Shown here in pieces: positions 1 through 7,222 of a stretch of 14,593 nt of DNA (its first letter is position 1; each line of letters begins with the position of its first letter). The translations under genes and the position numbers were made by a program. Where the stretch lies: positions 1-14,593 of the forward strand of contig CAZJMH010000018.1 in the NCBI GenBank assembly GCA_964547295.1, given 5' to 3'. The DNA is from CAYSLZ01 sp964547295. Lineage in GTDB: Bacteria > Patescibacteriota > Microgenomatia > UBA12405 > JAHJSD01. The notes under the pieces were generated by a model, which saw nothing but the letters and a program-made list of their open reading frames with translations, was not told where the DNA came from and made no database searches.

Positions 1-69
1 ACTGCCTGGCTGATTAAACAAGGAGCAAAACTGGTTTATGATATTGAAGATATAATTGAAGAGTTATGA
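1..69 (+). CDS. dprA: DNA processing protein DprA, C-terminal end only
   Basis: The window opens inside a gene whose last 22 residues read TAWLIKQGAKLVYDIEDIIE followed by EL and a TGA stop. This matches the end of the DprA Rossmann-like domain, where a conserved (N)xLIxxGAxLVxxxxDI segment closes the fold. DprA binds single-stranded DNA and loads RecA during uptake of transforming DNA. The gene starts upstream of the window. Position is supportive: dprA directly before topA is a common bacterial order, and topA follows at 513. The stop codon lies inside the first units of a 7-bp tandem array (61-109), so the array begins exactly at the end of this gene. The identification rests on a short fragment plus synteny. 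Confidence 0.75.
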   Translation, partial: TAWLIKQGAKLVYDIEDIIEEL

Positions 70-109
70 GTTATGAGTTACGAGTTATGAGTTATGAGTT
101 ATGAGTTGT
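61..109 (+). repeat. 7-bp tandem array, unit GAGTTAT, seven copies
   Basis: Seven consecutive heptamers occupy this stretch: units 1, 2, 4, 5 and 6 are GAGTTAT, unit 3 is GAGTTAC and unit 7 is GAGTTGT. The first unit supplies the last two sense codons and part of the stop of dprA. The array ends just before the more likely start codon of the four-helix-bundle gene. A related array in inverted orientation lies beyond that gene at 478-505. Confidence 0.9.
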
Positions 110-115
110 GAACCA

Positions 116-463
116 ATGAAGAAAAAATTACTCAACAAAACGGCTGAAATTTCGAAAAATACTATTAAGTTAAGCAGGAAAATTCCTAATAACCAAGAAA
201 ATAGAATAATTAAAAACCAGTTTTTACGGTCTGTATTCTCGATTGGTGCAAATTACAGGGAAGCAATCGAGGCAGAGAGTAGAAAAGATTTTACTCACCG
301 ATTGTGCATTTGCAAAAAAGAAGCTAAGGAATCACTTTACTGGATTGAGTTATTGTTATACCATAATAAAAGTTTGACAGATGAACTCAAAAGCTTAGAA
401 ACGGATATCGATGAAATTTACCGAATAATATATAAATCAATTAAAACTTTAAAATTAAAATAG
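116..463 (+). CDS. four-helix-bundle protein (23S rRNA intervening-sequence family)
   Basis: The protein is about 115 residues, all helical and lysine-rich. The central stretch with QFLRSVFSIGANYREA, EAESRKDF and KEAKESLYWIELL is the signature of the 'four helix bundle protein / S23' family (TIGR02436). Founding members are encoded in intervening sequences of 23S rRNA, and relatives include the Avd accessory protein of diversity-generating retroelements. The biochemical role is unknown. An upstream ATG at 101 is possible, but its first five codons (MSCEP) come from the tandem repeat, so ATG 116 is preferred. No convincing Shine-Dalgarno is visible. The gene separates dprA from topA, usual neighbours, and has related heptamer arrays on both sides in opposite orientation, which suggests it arrived as a cassette. 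Confidence 0.85.
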   Translation: MKKKLLNKTAEISKNTIKLSRKIPNNQENRIIKNQFLRSVFSIGANYREAIEAESRKDFTHRLCICKKEAKESLYWIELLLYHNKSLTDELKSLETDIDEIYRIIYKSIKTLKLK

Positions 464-477
464 CCGTTTTGAAATTT

Positions 478-505
478 ATAATTAATAATTTATAATTCAT
501 AATTC
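478..505 (+). repeat. 7-bp tandem array, unit ATAATTC/T/A, four copies
   Basis: Four exact-phase heptamers read ATAATTA, ATAATTT, ATAATTC, ATAATTC. On the minus strand the unit is GAATTAT, one base from the GAGTTAT unit at 61-109, so the two arrays form degenerate inverted repeats around the four-helix-bundle gene. Phase junctions create TATAAT at 477-482 and 491-496, which could act as -10 boxes for topA (start 513). Confidence 0.8.
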
Positions 506-512
506 TAATTAA

Positions 513-2546
513 ATGAAAAAATTGATAATTGTAGAAAGTCCGACCAAGGCAAAGACAATCGGCAAATATGTCGGCAAGGATTTTGAGATTGTTGCCACCA
601 TGGGCCATTTGCGGGATTTGCCGAAAAGCAAGTTTGGCGTAGAAATCAAAGAAAAAAACGGCGGGTATCAATTTGATCCGGATTACACTGTCGCCAAAAA
701 CAAACAGAAATACGCTTCTAAGTTGAAAAAGGCGGCTGAAAAAGCAAAAGAAATCTACCTTGCCCCTGACCCGGACCGCGAAGGAGAAGCGATAGCCTAT
801 CACACGGCTAATATCTTAAAGCTAAAAGCTAAAAGCTATAAACGGGTTACTTTTCATGAAATAACTAAAAACGCAATAAACAAAGCAATGGAAAATCCAG
901 GTAAAATTGACATGGACCTGGTTGACGCCCAACAGGCAAGAAGAGTACTCGACCGTTTAGTTGGATATACTCTTTCTCCACTGCTTTGGAAAAAAATCCG
1001 TCGCGGCTTGTCTGCCGGCCGGGTGCAGTCAGTTGCTGTCCGATTGATTGTTGAGCGAGAAAAAGAGATTGAAAAATTCAAACAAGAGAAATTTTATAAA
1101 ATCTGGGCCGGTTTTATCCCAGAAAAAACTCAAAAAGACCAATCGGATTTGGGATTTACAGCCCAACTGGTTAAATTTGACGGAAAAACGGTTTCTGTCC
1201 GTGAAAAAACAGAACTGTTTACCGGCACTCATACTTCCACTAAAACTATTTTTGGTAAGCCGGAAAAGGCAGAATCGGTTATCGCTGATTTGGGACCAGA
1301 GTTCAAAATCACCAGCGTTACTAAAAAAGATAAGCTAAACCATCCTTTTGCCCCCTACACCACCTCGTCTCTTCAACAAGACGCTGCTTACAAATTCGGC
1401 TGGTCGGCAAAATACACAATGAGTATCGCCCAATCTTTATTTGAAAACGGCCATATTACTTATCACCGGACAGACTCGATAAGTTTAAGCAAAGAAGCTG
1501 TTTCTGAAAGCCGGAATGTAATCAAAGAAAAATACGGCGATAAATATCTGCCTGAAAAACCAAAGTTTTATAAAACAAAGTCAAAAGTCGCCCAGGAAGC
1601 GCATGAGGCCATCCGGCCAACGGACACAAAAAAAACCAGCGTTCAAATGTTCAAAAATTCAAAATTAAATGATAAAGAGAAAAAGCTTTATGATCTAATC
1701 TGGAAACGGACAATTGCCTGTCAAATGGCGCCGGCAAAACTTGCCAAAACCAAGGTTGAACTGAAAAACGGCAAGTATCTTTTTGTTGTCAGAGGAAGTC
1801 AAGTTAAATTTGACGGATTTACCAAAGTTTATCCGCTTAAACTATCGGAAAACCTACTACCTAATTTAAAAAAAGACCAAAAAATTTCTACTGATGCATT
1901 CGGCGTCACTGACCACGAAACCCGGCCGCCGGCACGTTATTCAGAGGCAAGTTTAATCGCTGAACTGGAAAGCAACGGCATCGGCCGGCCGTCAACTTAT
2001 GCGCCGATTATTTCAACTATCCGCAGCCGCAATTATGTTGACAAGGAAAAGCGTTTGTTTAAACCAACAGTTATCGGAACAGTGACCACTGAATTTTTGG
2101 TTAAATATTTTAAGGATATTATGAGTTTGGAATTTACTGCAGAGATGGAAGATTCCCTTGACAATATCGCTGCCGGAAAAAAAGACTGGCAGCCGGTGCT
2201 TTCTGATTTCTGGGGTCCGTTTGATAAAAAAGTAGATCAAGTTGAAGAAAAAGCAGAAAGGGTAAAAATGCCGGTGGAAAAAACCGGAAAAAAATGCCCG
2301 GAGTGTAAAAAGGGTGAGTTGGTTATCCGGATTGGAAAGTACGGCAAGTTTTTAGCCTGCGACCAATTTCCGGAATGTAAATACACGGCTGATTTTAATC
2401 AAAAAGCCGAGTTTGTCTGCCCAAAATGTGGGGCTGATGTAGTGATTAAAAAAACAAAAAAAGGGGCAAAGTTTTTTTCATGCTCCCGCTGGCCGTCATG
2501 CTCTTGGTCTTCCTGGAAAAAACCCAAAAAAGTAGATAATGAATAA
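513..2546 (+). CDS. topA: DNA topoisomerase I
   Basis: Type IA topoisomerase relaxing negative supercoils by cutting one strand through a tyrosine-phosphate link. The Toprim domain opens the protein (ESPTKA at residues 8-13) and carries the metal-binding APDPDREGE at 84-92. The gate region has LSAGRVQSVA at 166-175. The catalytic tyrosine is Tyr317 in ITYHRTDS (commonly ITYMRTDS). C-terminally there are two four-cysteine zinc ribbons, CPEC...C...C and CPKC...C...C, roughly residues 604-665. At 677 residues it is somewhat shorter than E. coli TopA. The ATG at 513 follows a repeat array with no Shine-Dalgarno. Residues 101-109 are encoded by a 7-bp tandem array (815-840). It converges with the minus-strand gene ending at 2562. 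Confidence 0.97.
   Translation: MKKLIIVESPTKAKTIGKYVGKDFEIVATMGHLRDLPKSKFGVEIKEKNGGYQFDPDYTVAKNKQKYASKLKKAAEKAKEIYLAPDPDREGEAIAYHTANILKLKAKSYKRVTFHEITKNAINKAMENPGKIDMDLVDAQQARRVLDRLVGYTLSPLLWKKIRRGLSAGRVQSVAVRLIVEREKEIEKFKQEKFYKIWAGFIPEKTQKDQSDLGFTAQLVKFDGKTVSVREKTELFTGTHTSTKTIFGKPEKAESVIADLGPEFKITSVTKKDKLNHPFAPYTTSSLQQDAAYKFGWSAKYTMSIAQSLFENGHITYHRTDSISLSKEAVSESRNVIKEKYGDKYLPEKPKFYKTKSKVAQEAHEAIRPTDTKKTSVQMFKNSKLNDKEKKLYDLIWKRTIACQMAPAKLAKTKVELKNGKYLFVVRGSQVKFDGFTKVYPLKLSENLLPNLKKDQKISTDAFGVTDHETRPPARYSEASLIAELESNGIGRPSTYAPIISTIRSRNYVDKEKRLFKPTVIGTVTTEFLVKYFKDIMSLEFTAEMEDSLDNIAAGKKDWQPVLSDFWGPFDKKVDQVEEKAERVKMPVEKTGKKCPECKKGELVIRIGKYGKFLACDQFPECKYTADFNQKAEFVCPKCGADVVIKKTKKGAKFFSCSRWPSCSWSSWKKPKKVDNE
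815..840 (+). repeat. 7-bp tandem array inside topA, unit CTAAAAG
   Basis: The units CTTAAAG, CTAAAAG, CTAAAAG and a partial CTATA follow one another, encoding roughly residues 101-109 (LKLKAKSYK) just after the Toprim DPDRE motif. A 7-bp period inside a gene is not explained by codon periodicity. Its length matches the period of the arrays at 61, 478 and 9204. Confidence 0.7.
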
Positions 2547-2561
2547 CAAATTATAATTTAA

Positions 2562-2804
2562 CTACAACGACTCAAATATTTCTTTTACTCTATGTTTTTC
2601 CCTACCGGTTAGTAAACACAAATTACGTAAAGAACAACTAGACCCAATAACATGGCAAGCCACTCTTCGATCATGAACGTCGCCCTTCTCATTTAAACAA
2701 ACTCCATCCATTTCTGTGCTTGCAACTAGAACTGCCTCAAAAGGATTAAGACCTTCATCTTCTATAAGTGATTGCATAAAGCGAAAATCATAAATCTCTT
2801 TCAT
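2562..2804 (-). CDS. unknown small protein, paralogue B of a tandem pair
   Basis: This 80-residue protein is not recognised. It is clearly paralogous to the gene immediately upstream (2807-3061). Both share an EGLxPxEAxLVAxTE segment, then GV, then a short variable loop with a glycine, then DRRxACHVxG, then a basic helical tail with a leucine. Here the core reads DEGLNPFEAVLVASTEMDG and DRRVACHVIG. The conserved Cys-His and Asp-Arg-Arg could be functional, but no catalytic role can be assigned. No signal peptide or membrane segment is apparent. The ATG is 2 nt after the stop of paralogue A, so the two are almost certainly cotranscribed. It converges with topA with a 15-nt gap. Confidence 0.75.
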   Translation of the reverse strand: MKEIYDFRFMQSLIEDEGLNPFEAVLVASTEMDGVCLNEKGDVHDRRVACHVIGSSCSLRNLCLLTGREKHRVKEIFESL

Positions 2805-2806
2805 TT

Positions 2807-3061
2807 CTAAAGTTCTCTTAAAAGCTTATTGGCTTCTTCTCTTTCTTTTCTACTAAGTAACCTTGTTTCTTGACAGCGCCATTGGCCACCCCTACGACCA
2901 ACCACATGACATGCCGTTCTACGATCAGCATACGAACCATCTTTTTCAGTGGAAACACCATTAAGTTCAGTTCCTGCCACTAAACGCGCCTCAATTGGTG
3001 TTAAGCCCTCCTTACTTAATTCTCTTTCGAACTCCCTATCTATTTTGTCAAAAATACCCAT
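2807..3061 (-). CDS. unknown small protein, paralogue A of a tandem pair
   Basis: This 84-residue protein is the first gene of a tandem duplication. It shares EGLTPIEARLVAGTELNGV and DRRTACHVVG with its neighbour at 2562-2804. Predicted secondary structure is an N-terminal helix (IFDKIDREFERELSKEG), a mixed core, and a charged C-terminal helix (LSRKEREEANKLLREL). It has a second cysteine (WRCQETR) where paralogue B also has nearby cysteines at different positions. I know no named family with this pattern, and the function is unassigned. The ATG is preceded by a good -35 (TTGACA) overlapping the proS stop codon, giving a very short leader. Confidence 0.78.
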   Translation of the reverse strand: MGIFDKIDREFERELSKEGLTPIEARLVAGTELNGVSTEKDGSYADRRTACHVVGRRGGQWRCQETRLLSRKEREEANKLLREL

Positions 3062-3070
3062 TATAAGGTA

Positions 3071-3099
3071 ACGTTATCAAATCTTATAATAAATGTCAA
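3071..3099 (-). promoter_or_regulatory. promoter of the unknown paralogue pair, embedded in the end of proS
   Basis: On the minus strand TTGACA (3099-3094) overlaps the proS TGA stop, followed by a 17-nt spacer and a weak -10 TAACGT (3076-3071). Transcription would begin near 3064, three nt from the ATG. The -10 lies in the near-palindrome GGTAACGTTATC (+ strand, 3067-3078), a possible operator. Confidence 0.45.
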
Positions 3100-4790
3100 G
3101 CGGATGAGAGTAGTTTCTCTAACTTGACTAGTTTTGATTGGTCGGAATTACGCGGTTTGACTTCAATTTTGGTATCCTTGGTTGTCCGGGCAGAAACAAC
3201 CAGCCGGTAAGGACAGCCAATTAAATCAGCATCGGCAAATTTTTCACCGGGAGAAATATCTCTCCTGTCGTCATAAATAACTTCCACCCCAGCATCAACA
3301 AGAGATTGATAAACACTTTCGCTAAATTGACGAACGTCATTTTGGTGGTGATCGAGTCCCACTAAATGGTATTTAAACGGGGCGACAGCTTCCGGCCAGA
3401 TTATCCCCTGGTCGTCGTGGTGGGTTTCAACAATCAAGGCCATTGTCCGGCCGATGCCGATGCCGTATGACCCCATCCAAAGATATTTATCCTCGCCGCT
3501 TTTATCCGTATAAATACAGTTTTGAGGCTGAGAATAAACATGACCGATATTAAAAACATGCCCCCACTCATAGGCCTGTTTTTCATGTAATTTGCCCTTC
3601 TTGCAGGCGGCGCAAGTGTCTCCTTCTTTGGCATCAACAATATCTGCTAGGTGCTGATATTCAAAATCACGACCGTAATTGACATTGATCGAATCAGTTT
3701 TTTCTTCTTTTTGACCGCCGATAAAGTTTTTTACTTTAGTTAATCCGATATCACCGACATAAACCGCCCCCTTCTCGCCCCAGGAGTGGACATAACCATG
3801 TTTGGTGCCTAATTTTTCTAAATCTTTTTCATCTGCCGGTTCTAACCGGCTGACACCTAAATACCGGGCTAGTTTTGATTCATTGACATCCTGGTCGCCT
3901 CGAAGAGAGGCGATATATAATTTGCCGTCACTGGTTTTGTAGACAACATTTTTCAAATAGCGCCATTCCGGCTCACCGTAGTGCCTTATGTTATCTTCCA
4001 TTGTTAACACCCATTCCGGCTGGTCAATAATTTGAAATTCTTTTAATTTCTCGTCTGGGTTTTTTTCGTCGCGGACAAACTCTGCTTTTTCCTGATTGGC
4101 AGAATAGCCGCAGTTATCGCAAACCAAATAAACGTTGTCGCCGTGATCAGAATCAACCATAAATTCATGCGAAACCGCTCCCCCAATTGCCCCGGAATCA
4201 GCCAAGACTGGGCTTACTTTTAAATCTAGTTTTTCGGCAATCCGTAAATAAGCGTCATAGTAATTCTGATAACTTTTTTGAAATTGTTTTTCGTCAGCGG
4301 CAAAAGTGTAGGCGTCTTTCATCATAAATTCCCGCACCCGGAGCAGACCGCCTCTCGGCCGCTTGTCATCTCGGAATTTTTTTGAAAACTGATAAATTTC
4401 AATCGGCAAGTCGCGATAAGAAGGCTGAAACATTTTCACCAGCTCAACCATCATTACTTCTGCTGTCGCTCCGAGGGTAAAAGTGGTTCCGTAATGGTCT
4501 TCAACCAACAGCATTTCTTCACCAAAAATCTCTGCCCGGTCAGTTTTGTTCCATATCTCTAACGGGTGAAGCGTGGGCACTTCCAATTTTTGACAACCGA
4601 TAGTTTTCATTTCCTGGTCAATAACCCGGTATATTTTTTCCCATACCCGCATACCTAAAGGCAGAAAAGCCCACCGGCCGGTGGTAAATCGGCGGATAAA
4701 CCCGGCTTGGTAGAGATATTTGTGGCTGGGAATTTGAGCGTCGGCAGGTATAGTCTTTTGGCTTTTAGCAAAGAGGTTTGTGTAACGCAT
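3096..4790 (-). CDS. proS: prolyl-tRNA synthetase
   Basis: Class II synthetase charging tRNA-Pro. The 564 residues match the bacterial ProRS layout. The N-terminal catalytic core includes PLGMRVWEKI at about 44-53 and the ATP-binding LGATAEVMM region at about 106-114. Motif 2 is FRDDKRPRGGLLRVREFMMK, ending near 158. An inserted editing-type domain lies between motifs 2 and 3 (about 225-390), recognisable from LRGDQDVNESKLARYLG at 296-312, with cysteine pairs at 224/227 and 393/396. Motif 3 is GSYGIGIGRTM at 440-450, followed by the anticodon-binding domain to the end. The ATG follows a perfect TATAAT by 5 nt, indicating a leaderless transcript. Confidence 0.96.
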   Translation of the reverse strand: MRYTNLFAKSQKTIPADAQIPSHKYLYQAGFIRRFTTGRWAFLPLGMRVWEKIYRVIDQEMKTIGCQKLEVPTLHPLEIWNKTDRAEIFGEEMLLVEDHYGTTFTLGATAEVMMVELVKMFQPSYRDLPIEIYQFSKKFRDDKRPRGGLLRVREFMMKDAYTFAADEKQFQKSYQNYYDAYLRIAEKLDLKVSPVLADSGAIGGAVSHEFMVDSDHGDNVYLVCDNCGYSANQEKAEFVRDEKNPDEKLKEFQIIDQPEWVLTMEDNIRHYGEPEWRYLKNVVYKTSDGKLYIASLRGDQDVNESKLARYLGVSRLEPADEKDLEKLGTKHGYVHSWGEKGAVYVGDIGLTKVKNFIGGQKEEKTDSINVNYGRDFEYQHLADIVDAKEGDTCAACKKGKLHEKQAYEWGHVFNIGHVYSQPQNCIYTDKSGEDKYLWMGSYGIGIGRTMALIVETHHDDQGIIWPEAVAPFKYHLVGLDHHQNDVRQFSESVYQSLVDAGVEVIYDDRRDISPGEKFADADLIGCPYRLVVSARTTKDTKIEVKPRNSDQSKLVKLEKLLSSA

Positions 4791-4795
4791 GGAAT

Positions 4796-4801
4796 ATTAT
4801 A
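4796..4801 (-). promoter_or_regulatory. -10 box of proS (leaderless)
   Basis: TATAAT on the minus strand ends 5 nt before the proS ATG at 4790, so initiation about 7 nt downstream would start the mRNA at or next to the start codon. No ribosome-binding site can fit. Confidence 0.6.
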
Positions 4802-4836
4802 ACAGAAGGTTGAAAGGAAAGAGCGCGCGAGTGTAG

Positions 4837-6486
4837 CTAGGGCATCGGGGTTGGCTCTTCATACCGGCCTTCGTATCGTTCGATGATTTCTTTAGCAACT
4901 GGAGCAGCGTCAGAAGCTCCACCGCCGCCGCGTTCAAGAAAAACAGTAATTACTACTTGATTTTCAGTCACACCATCCGAGGAGTCACCTTGTAACACCT
5001 CGGAGGTGTAACTTCTCGGCTGATAAAAAAGCGTAAACCAAGCATGAGTATCCTCAGTACTCTTGCTAATTTCAGAGGTTCCTGTTTTACAGGCAATGTT
5101 ATCTTGATCATAAAAAATAGGCGTGGTTCCGCCTGGCTGACAAGCAGAATACATTCCTTGTCTAATTAATTCAATATGTGCTTTAGAAACATCTAATAAT
5201 TTGCAATCATCCTTTTCTGAATCACCATGACTTAAAGACAAGTGTGGCCGACATAATTTTCCGCCATTGGCAATAATTGATGTCTCCAAAGCTACTTGTA
5301 AAGGAGTTGCCGTTAAATCGCCTTGTCCAATTGCTACATGATAGGTGTTACCCAAAAACCAAGGCTCTCCTTTGGCCTGCTTTTTCCATTCAGGCGTCGG
5401 TAATAGACCACTAACTTCTGCTGGCAAGTCTATTCCGGTTTTCTGGCCAAAATTAAAATATCTTGCCCACTTTACTAAAGAATTTATACCTAACCACTCA
5501 CCTACTTTATAAAAATATATATCATTTGACCGCTGAATTGCTTTGACTAAATTAACCATTCCTTCTGTTCTACCATGACTTGTCCAAAGCCAATTAGCAT
5601 AGCTCCATTCATCAATCCGAATTATTCCAGTATCTTCAACTTCTTTGTCAGCGTCAATTTTCTTTTCCTCCAAGCCGGCTAGGCCAGTAACTAACTTAAA
5701 GGTAGAGCCCGGAGGATAAGCACCACCAATTGTCCGATTAAGCATTGGCAGTTGATTATCATTCAAAATATTTTTAATTTGGTCGTTATCACGATAAAGT
5801 GTAAATAGGTTAGGGTCATAGGAAGGAAAAGAAACCATAGCTAAAATACTTCCATCTTCCGGATTAAGAATAATTACGCCTCCTTTTTTTCCTTGCATTG
5901 CTTCCCAAGCAGCTTGCTGCCAACTTAGATCTAAACTGACTATTAAATCATCGCCGGGAAGCGGATCCTTTTTTCCCAACTCTCTAATAATTTTTTCATT
6001 GACACCAACCTCAATAACTCTTTCACCGTCCTCACCTCTTAACCAACCATCATAATATTCTTCTAATCCACCTCGACCAGCCATTGACCCGAATTTGAAC
6101 TCCTGCTGGCCAACTTCTTCATGAGTAGCCTCACCAAGATAACCAGTTAAATGAGCAGTCGTTTCTTTTAACGGATATTCCCGAGCCCATTTTTTTAACA
6201 AATCACCGCCCTCTGATTCTAACTTGAGAGCTTCCTGCCGAGAAATCTCTTCGCCCTCCATATTAAAATAAACAATGGTATTTTGAGCTAACGCCTGTCC
6301 ATCCCTGGTTAAAATTCTCCCCCTAGCGGAAGGAATATTGATTTGTCTAACCCGGTTGTTATCAGCTAAATTACGATAATAAGCACCGCGGACAATCATT
6401 AAATCTACCGTTCGAGTTAAAAAAACTCCAAAAATAGCAATTAAGAGATACTTTAAAGCAGTTTGTATATTGGGATACTTAATCAT
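4837..6486 (-). CDS. mrdA: penicillin-binding protein 2 (cell-elongation transpeptidase)
   Basis: Class B PBP that cross-links peptidoglycan in the elongasome, anchored by one N-terminal membrane helix (about residues 10-31). A PBP dimerisation region follows, with IPSARGRILTRDG at 51-63 and GRGGLEEYYDGWLRG at about 137-151. The transpeptidase domain has the acylated serine in STFK (261-264), the second motif SND (320-322) and the third motif KTGT (467-470), so all catalytic residues are intact. It is third in the mreB-mreC-mrdA operon, 7 nt after mreC, matching its role with MreB/MreC. Residues about 490-503 between the KTGT strand and VVITVFLERGG are encoded by a palindrome (4977-5019) and look like an in-frame insertion. 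PBP2 rather than PBP3 is chosen from context. Confidence 0.93.
   Translation of the reverse strand: MIKYPNIQTALKYLLIAIFGVFLTRTVDLMIVRGAYYRNLADNNRVRQINIPSARGRILTRDGQALAQNTIVYFNMEGEEISRQEALKLESEGGDLLKKWAREYPLKETTAHLTGYLGEATHEEVGQQEFKFGSMAGRGGLEEYYDGWLRGEDGERVIEVGVNEKIIRELGKKDPLPGDDLIVSLDLSWQQAAWEAMQGKKGGVIILNPEDGSILAMVSFPSYDPNLFTLYRDNDQIKNILNDNQLPMLNRTIGGAYPPGSTFKLVTGLAGLEEKKIDADKEVEDTGIIRIDEWSYANWLWTSHGRTEGMVNLVKAIQRSNDIYFYKVGEWLGINSLVKWARYFNFGQKTGIDLPAEVSGLLPTPEWKKQAKGEPWFLGNTYHVAIGQGDLTATPLQVALETSIIANGGKLCRPHLSLSHGDSEKDDCKLLDVSKAHIELIRQGMYSACQPGGTTPIFYDQDNIACKTGTSEISKSTEDTHAWFTLFYQPRSYTSEVLQGDSSDGVTENQVVITVFLERGGGGASDAAPVAKEIIERYEGRYEEPTPMP
4977..5019. repeat. palindromic repeat inserted in frame in the PBP2 gene
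   Basis: An inner hairpin pairs ACACCT (4995-5000) with AGGTGT (5004-5009) around CGG, extended by GT/AC. An outer stem pairs CCGAG (4977-4981) with CTCGG (5015-5019). The reading frame stays open and encodes about 14 residues in a loop near the C-terminus of the transpeptidase domain, where class B PBPs normally have a short turn. Confidence 0.6.
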
Positions 6487-6493
6487 CTGAATT

Positions 6494-7222
6494 TTATTTT
6501 ATAACTCCAAGAGTAATTAGTTTACTTAAATCAACAGACCAACTCAGTCTTACCTCCTGGAAAACTTTGTCTTCAGTCGGAAAAACCTCTTCAATCTTGC
6601 CTATCCAAAAAATATCACCTGTTTCAATAACTGCACCCACCCAGTTACCAGGAACAACTGGCTGTTTATCTAATATTTCCTTAACGTATAAATTTTGGCC
6701 ATCACTCGACAGAATACCTTCACCAACTAAATTCGTTTCGGATTCTAATATATCTTGAGTAGACCAAATTTTGACTGGCAATTTTGTTTTTGTTGACAAC
6801 AACAAGTTAACCTTAGCATTTTTACCATAAATTTCATCGATTTTACCAACTAAAAATGGCCCGGAGACTACTGATGCTTGATTTTCTATTTCTTCAGAAT
6901 TATCAAGAAAAATAATAAGCTCTTGATTACCTAAACTCAAAATTTTTGCTAGTTCAAATCTTGTCTCCGGACGCACTTGAGCACCTAATAGGCGCCTCAC
7001 TTGAATATTTTCTTCTTTCAAACTAACTAATTCCGCCTGACATTGACCTAATTGATCACTTAATAAACCTGGATCATCTTGACCGCTAATTAGTGAAGAA
7101 TATAAATTATCCCTCCACCCCATTGCTAAACTCAAACCACCTTTAAGCCAATTTAGCATTCCAAAATAATTAAAAGTTAAAAAGCCAAAACTGATTAAAA
7201 TTATGATTAGAATTTTTTTCAC
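6494..7222 (-). CDS. mreC: rod-shape protein MreC
   Basis: MreC links the cytoplasmic MreB filament to periplasmic elongation enzymes. The 242-residue protein has an N-terminal membrane helix (about residues 3-23). A coiled-coil-like stretch follows (LSDQLGQCQAELVSLKEEN, about 54-72), leading into LLGA. The two-barrel beta-rich domain carries FLVGKIDEIYGKNAKVNLL and GEGILSSDGQNLYVKEI. The start is GTG, and its GTGA overlaps the mreB stop by 4 nt, a sign of translational coupling. mrdA follows after 7 nt. MreD, usually next, is absent from this operon. Confidence 0.93.
   Translation of the reverse strand: MKKILIIILISFGFLTFNYFGMLNWLKGGLSLAMGWRDNLYSSLISGQDDPGLLSDQLGQCQAELVSLKEENIQVRRLLGAQVRPETRFELAKILSLGNQELIIFLDNSEEIENQASVVSGPFLVGKIDEIYGKNAKVNLLLSTKTKLPVKIWSTQDILESETNLVGEGILSSDGQNLYVKEILDKQPVVPGNWVGAVIETGDIFWIGKIEEVFPTEDKVFQEVRLSWSVDLSKLITLGVIK

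Noticed and set aside
61..109. CRISPR-like array
   Set aside because: The units are 7 bp with no spacers; it is a simple tandem repeat, and no cas gene is present anywhere in the window.
101..115. Upstream ATG as start of the four-helix-bundle protein
   Set aside because: The five added codons are made by the tandem array; the family-like sequence begins at the ATG at 116. It cannot be excluded.
441..803. Open frame on the minus strand across topA
   Set aside because: It runs antisense to topA, has low-complexity Phe/Ile-rich translation and no homologous pattern; a shadow of topA.
1641..1672. 8-bp period (GTTCAAAT, GTTCAAAA, ATTCAAAA) in topA
   Set aside because: Only about three imperfect AT-rich units with a different period; could be ordinary codon bias for Phe, Lys and Asn.
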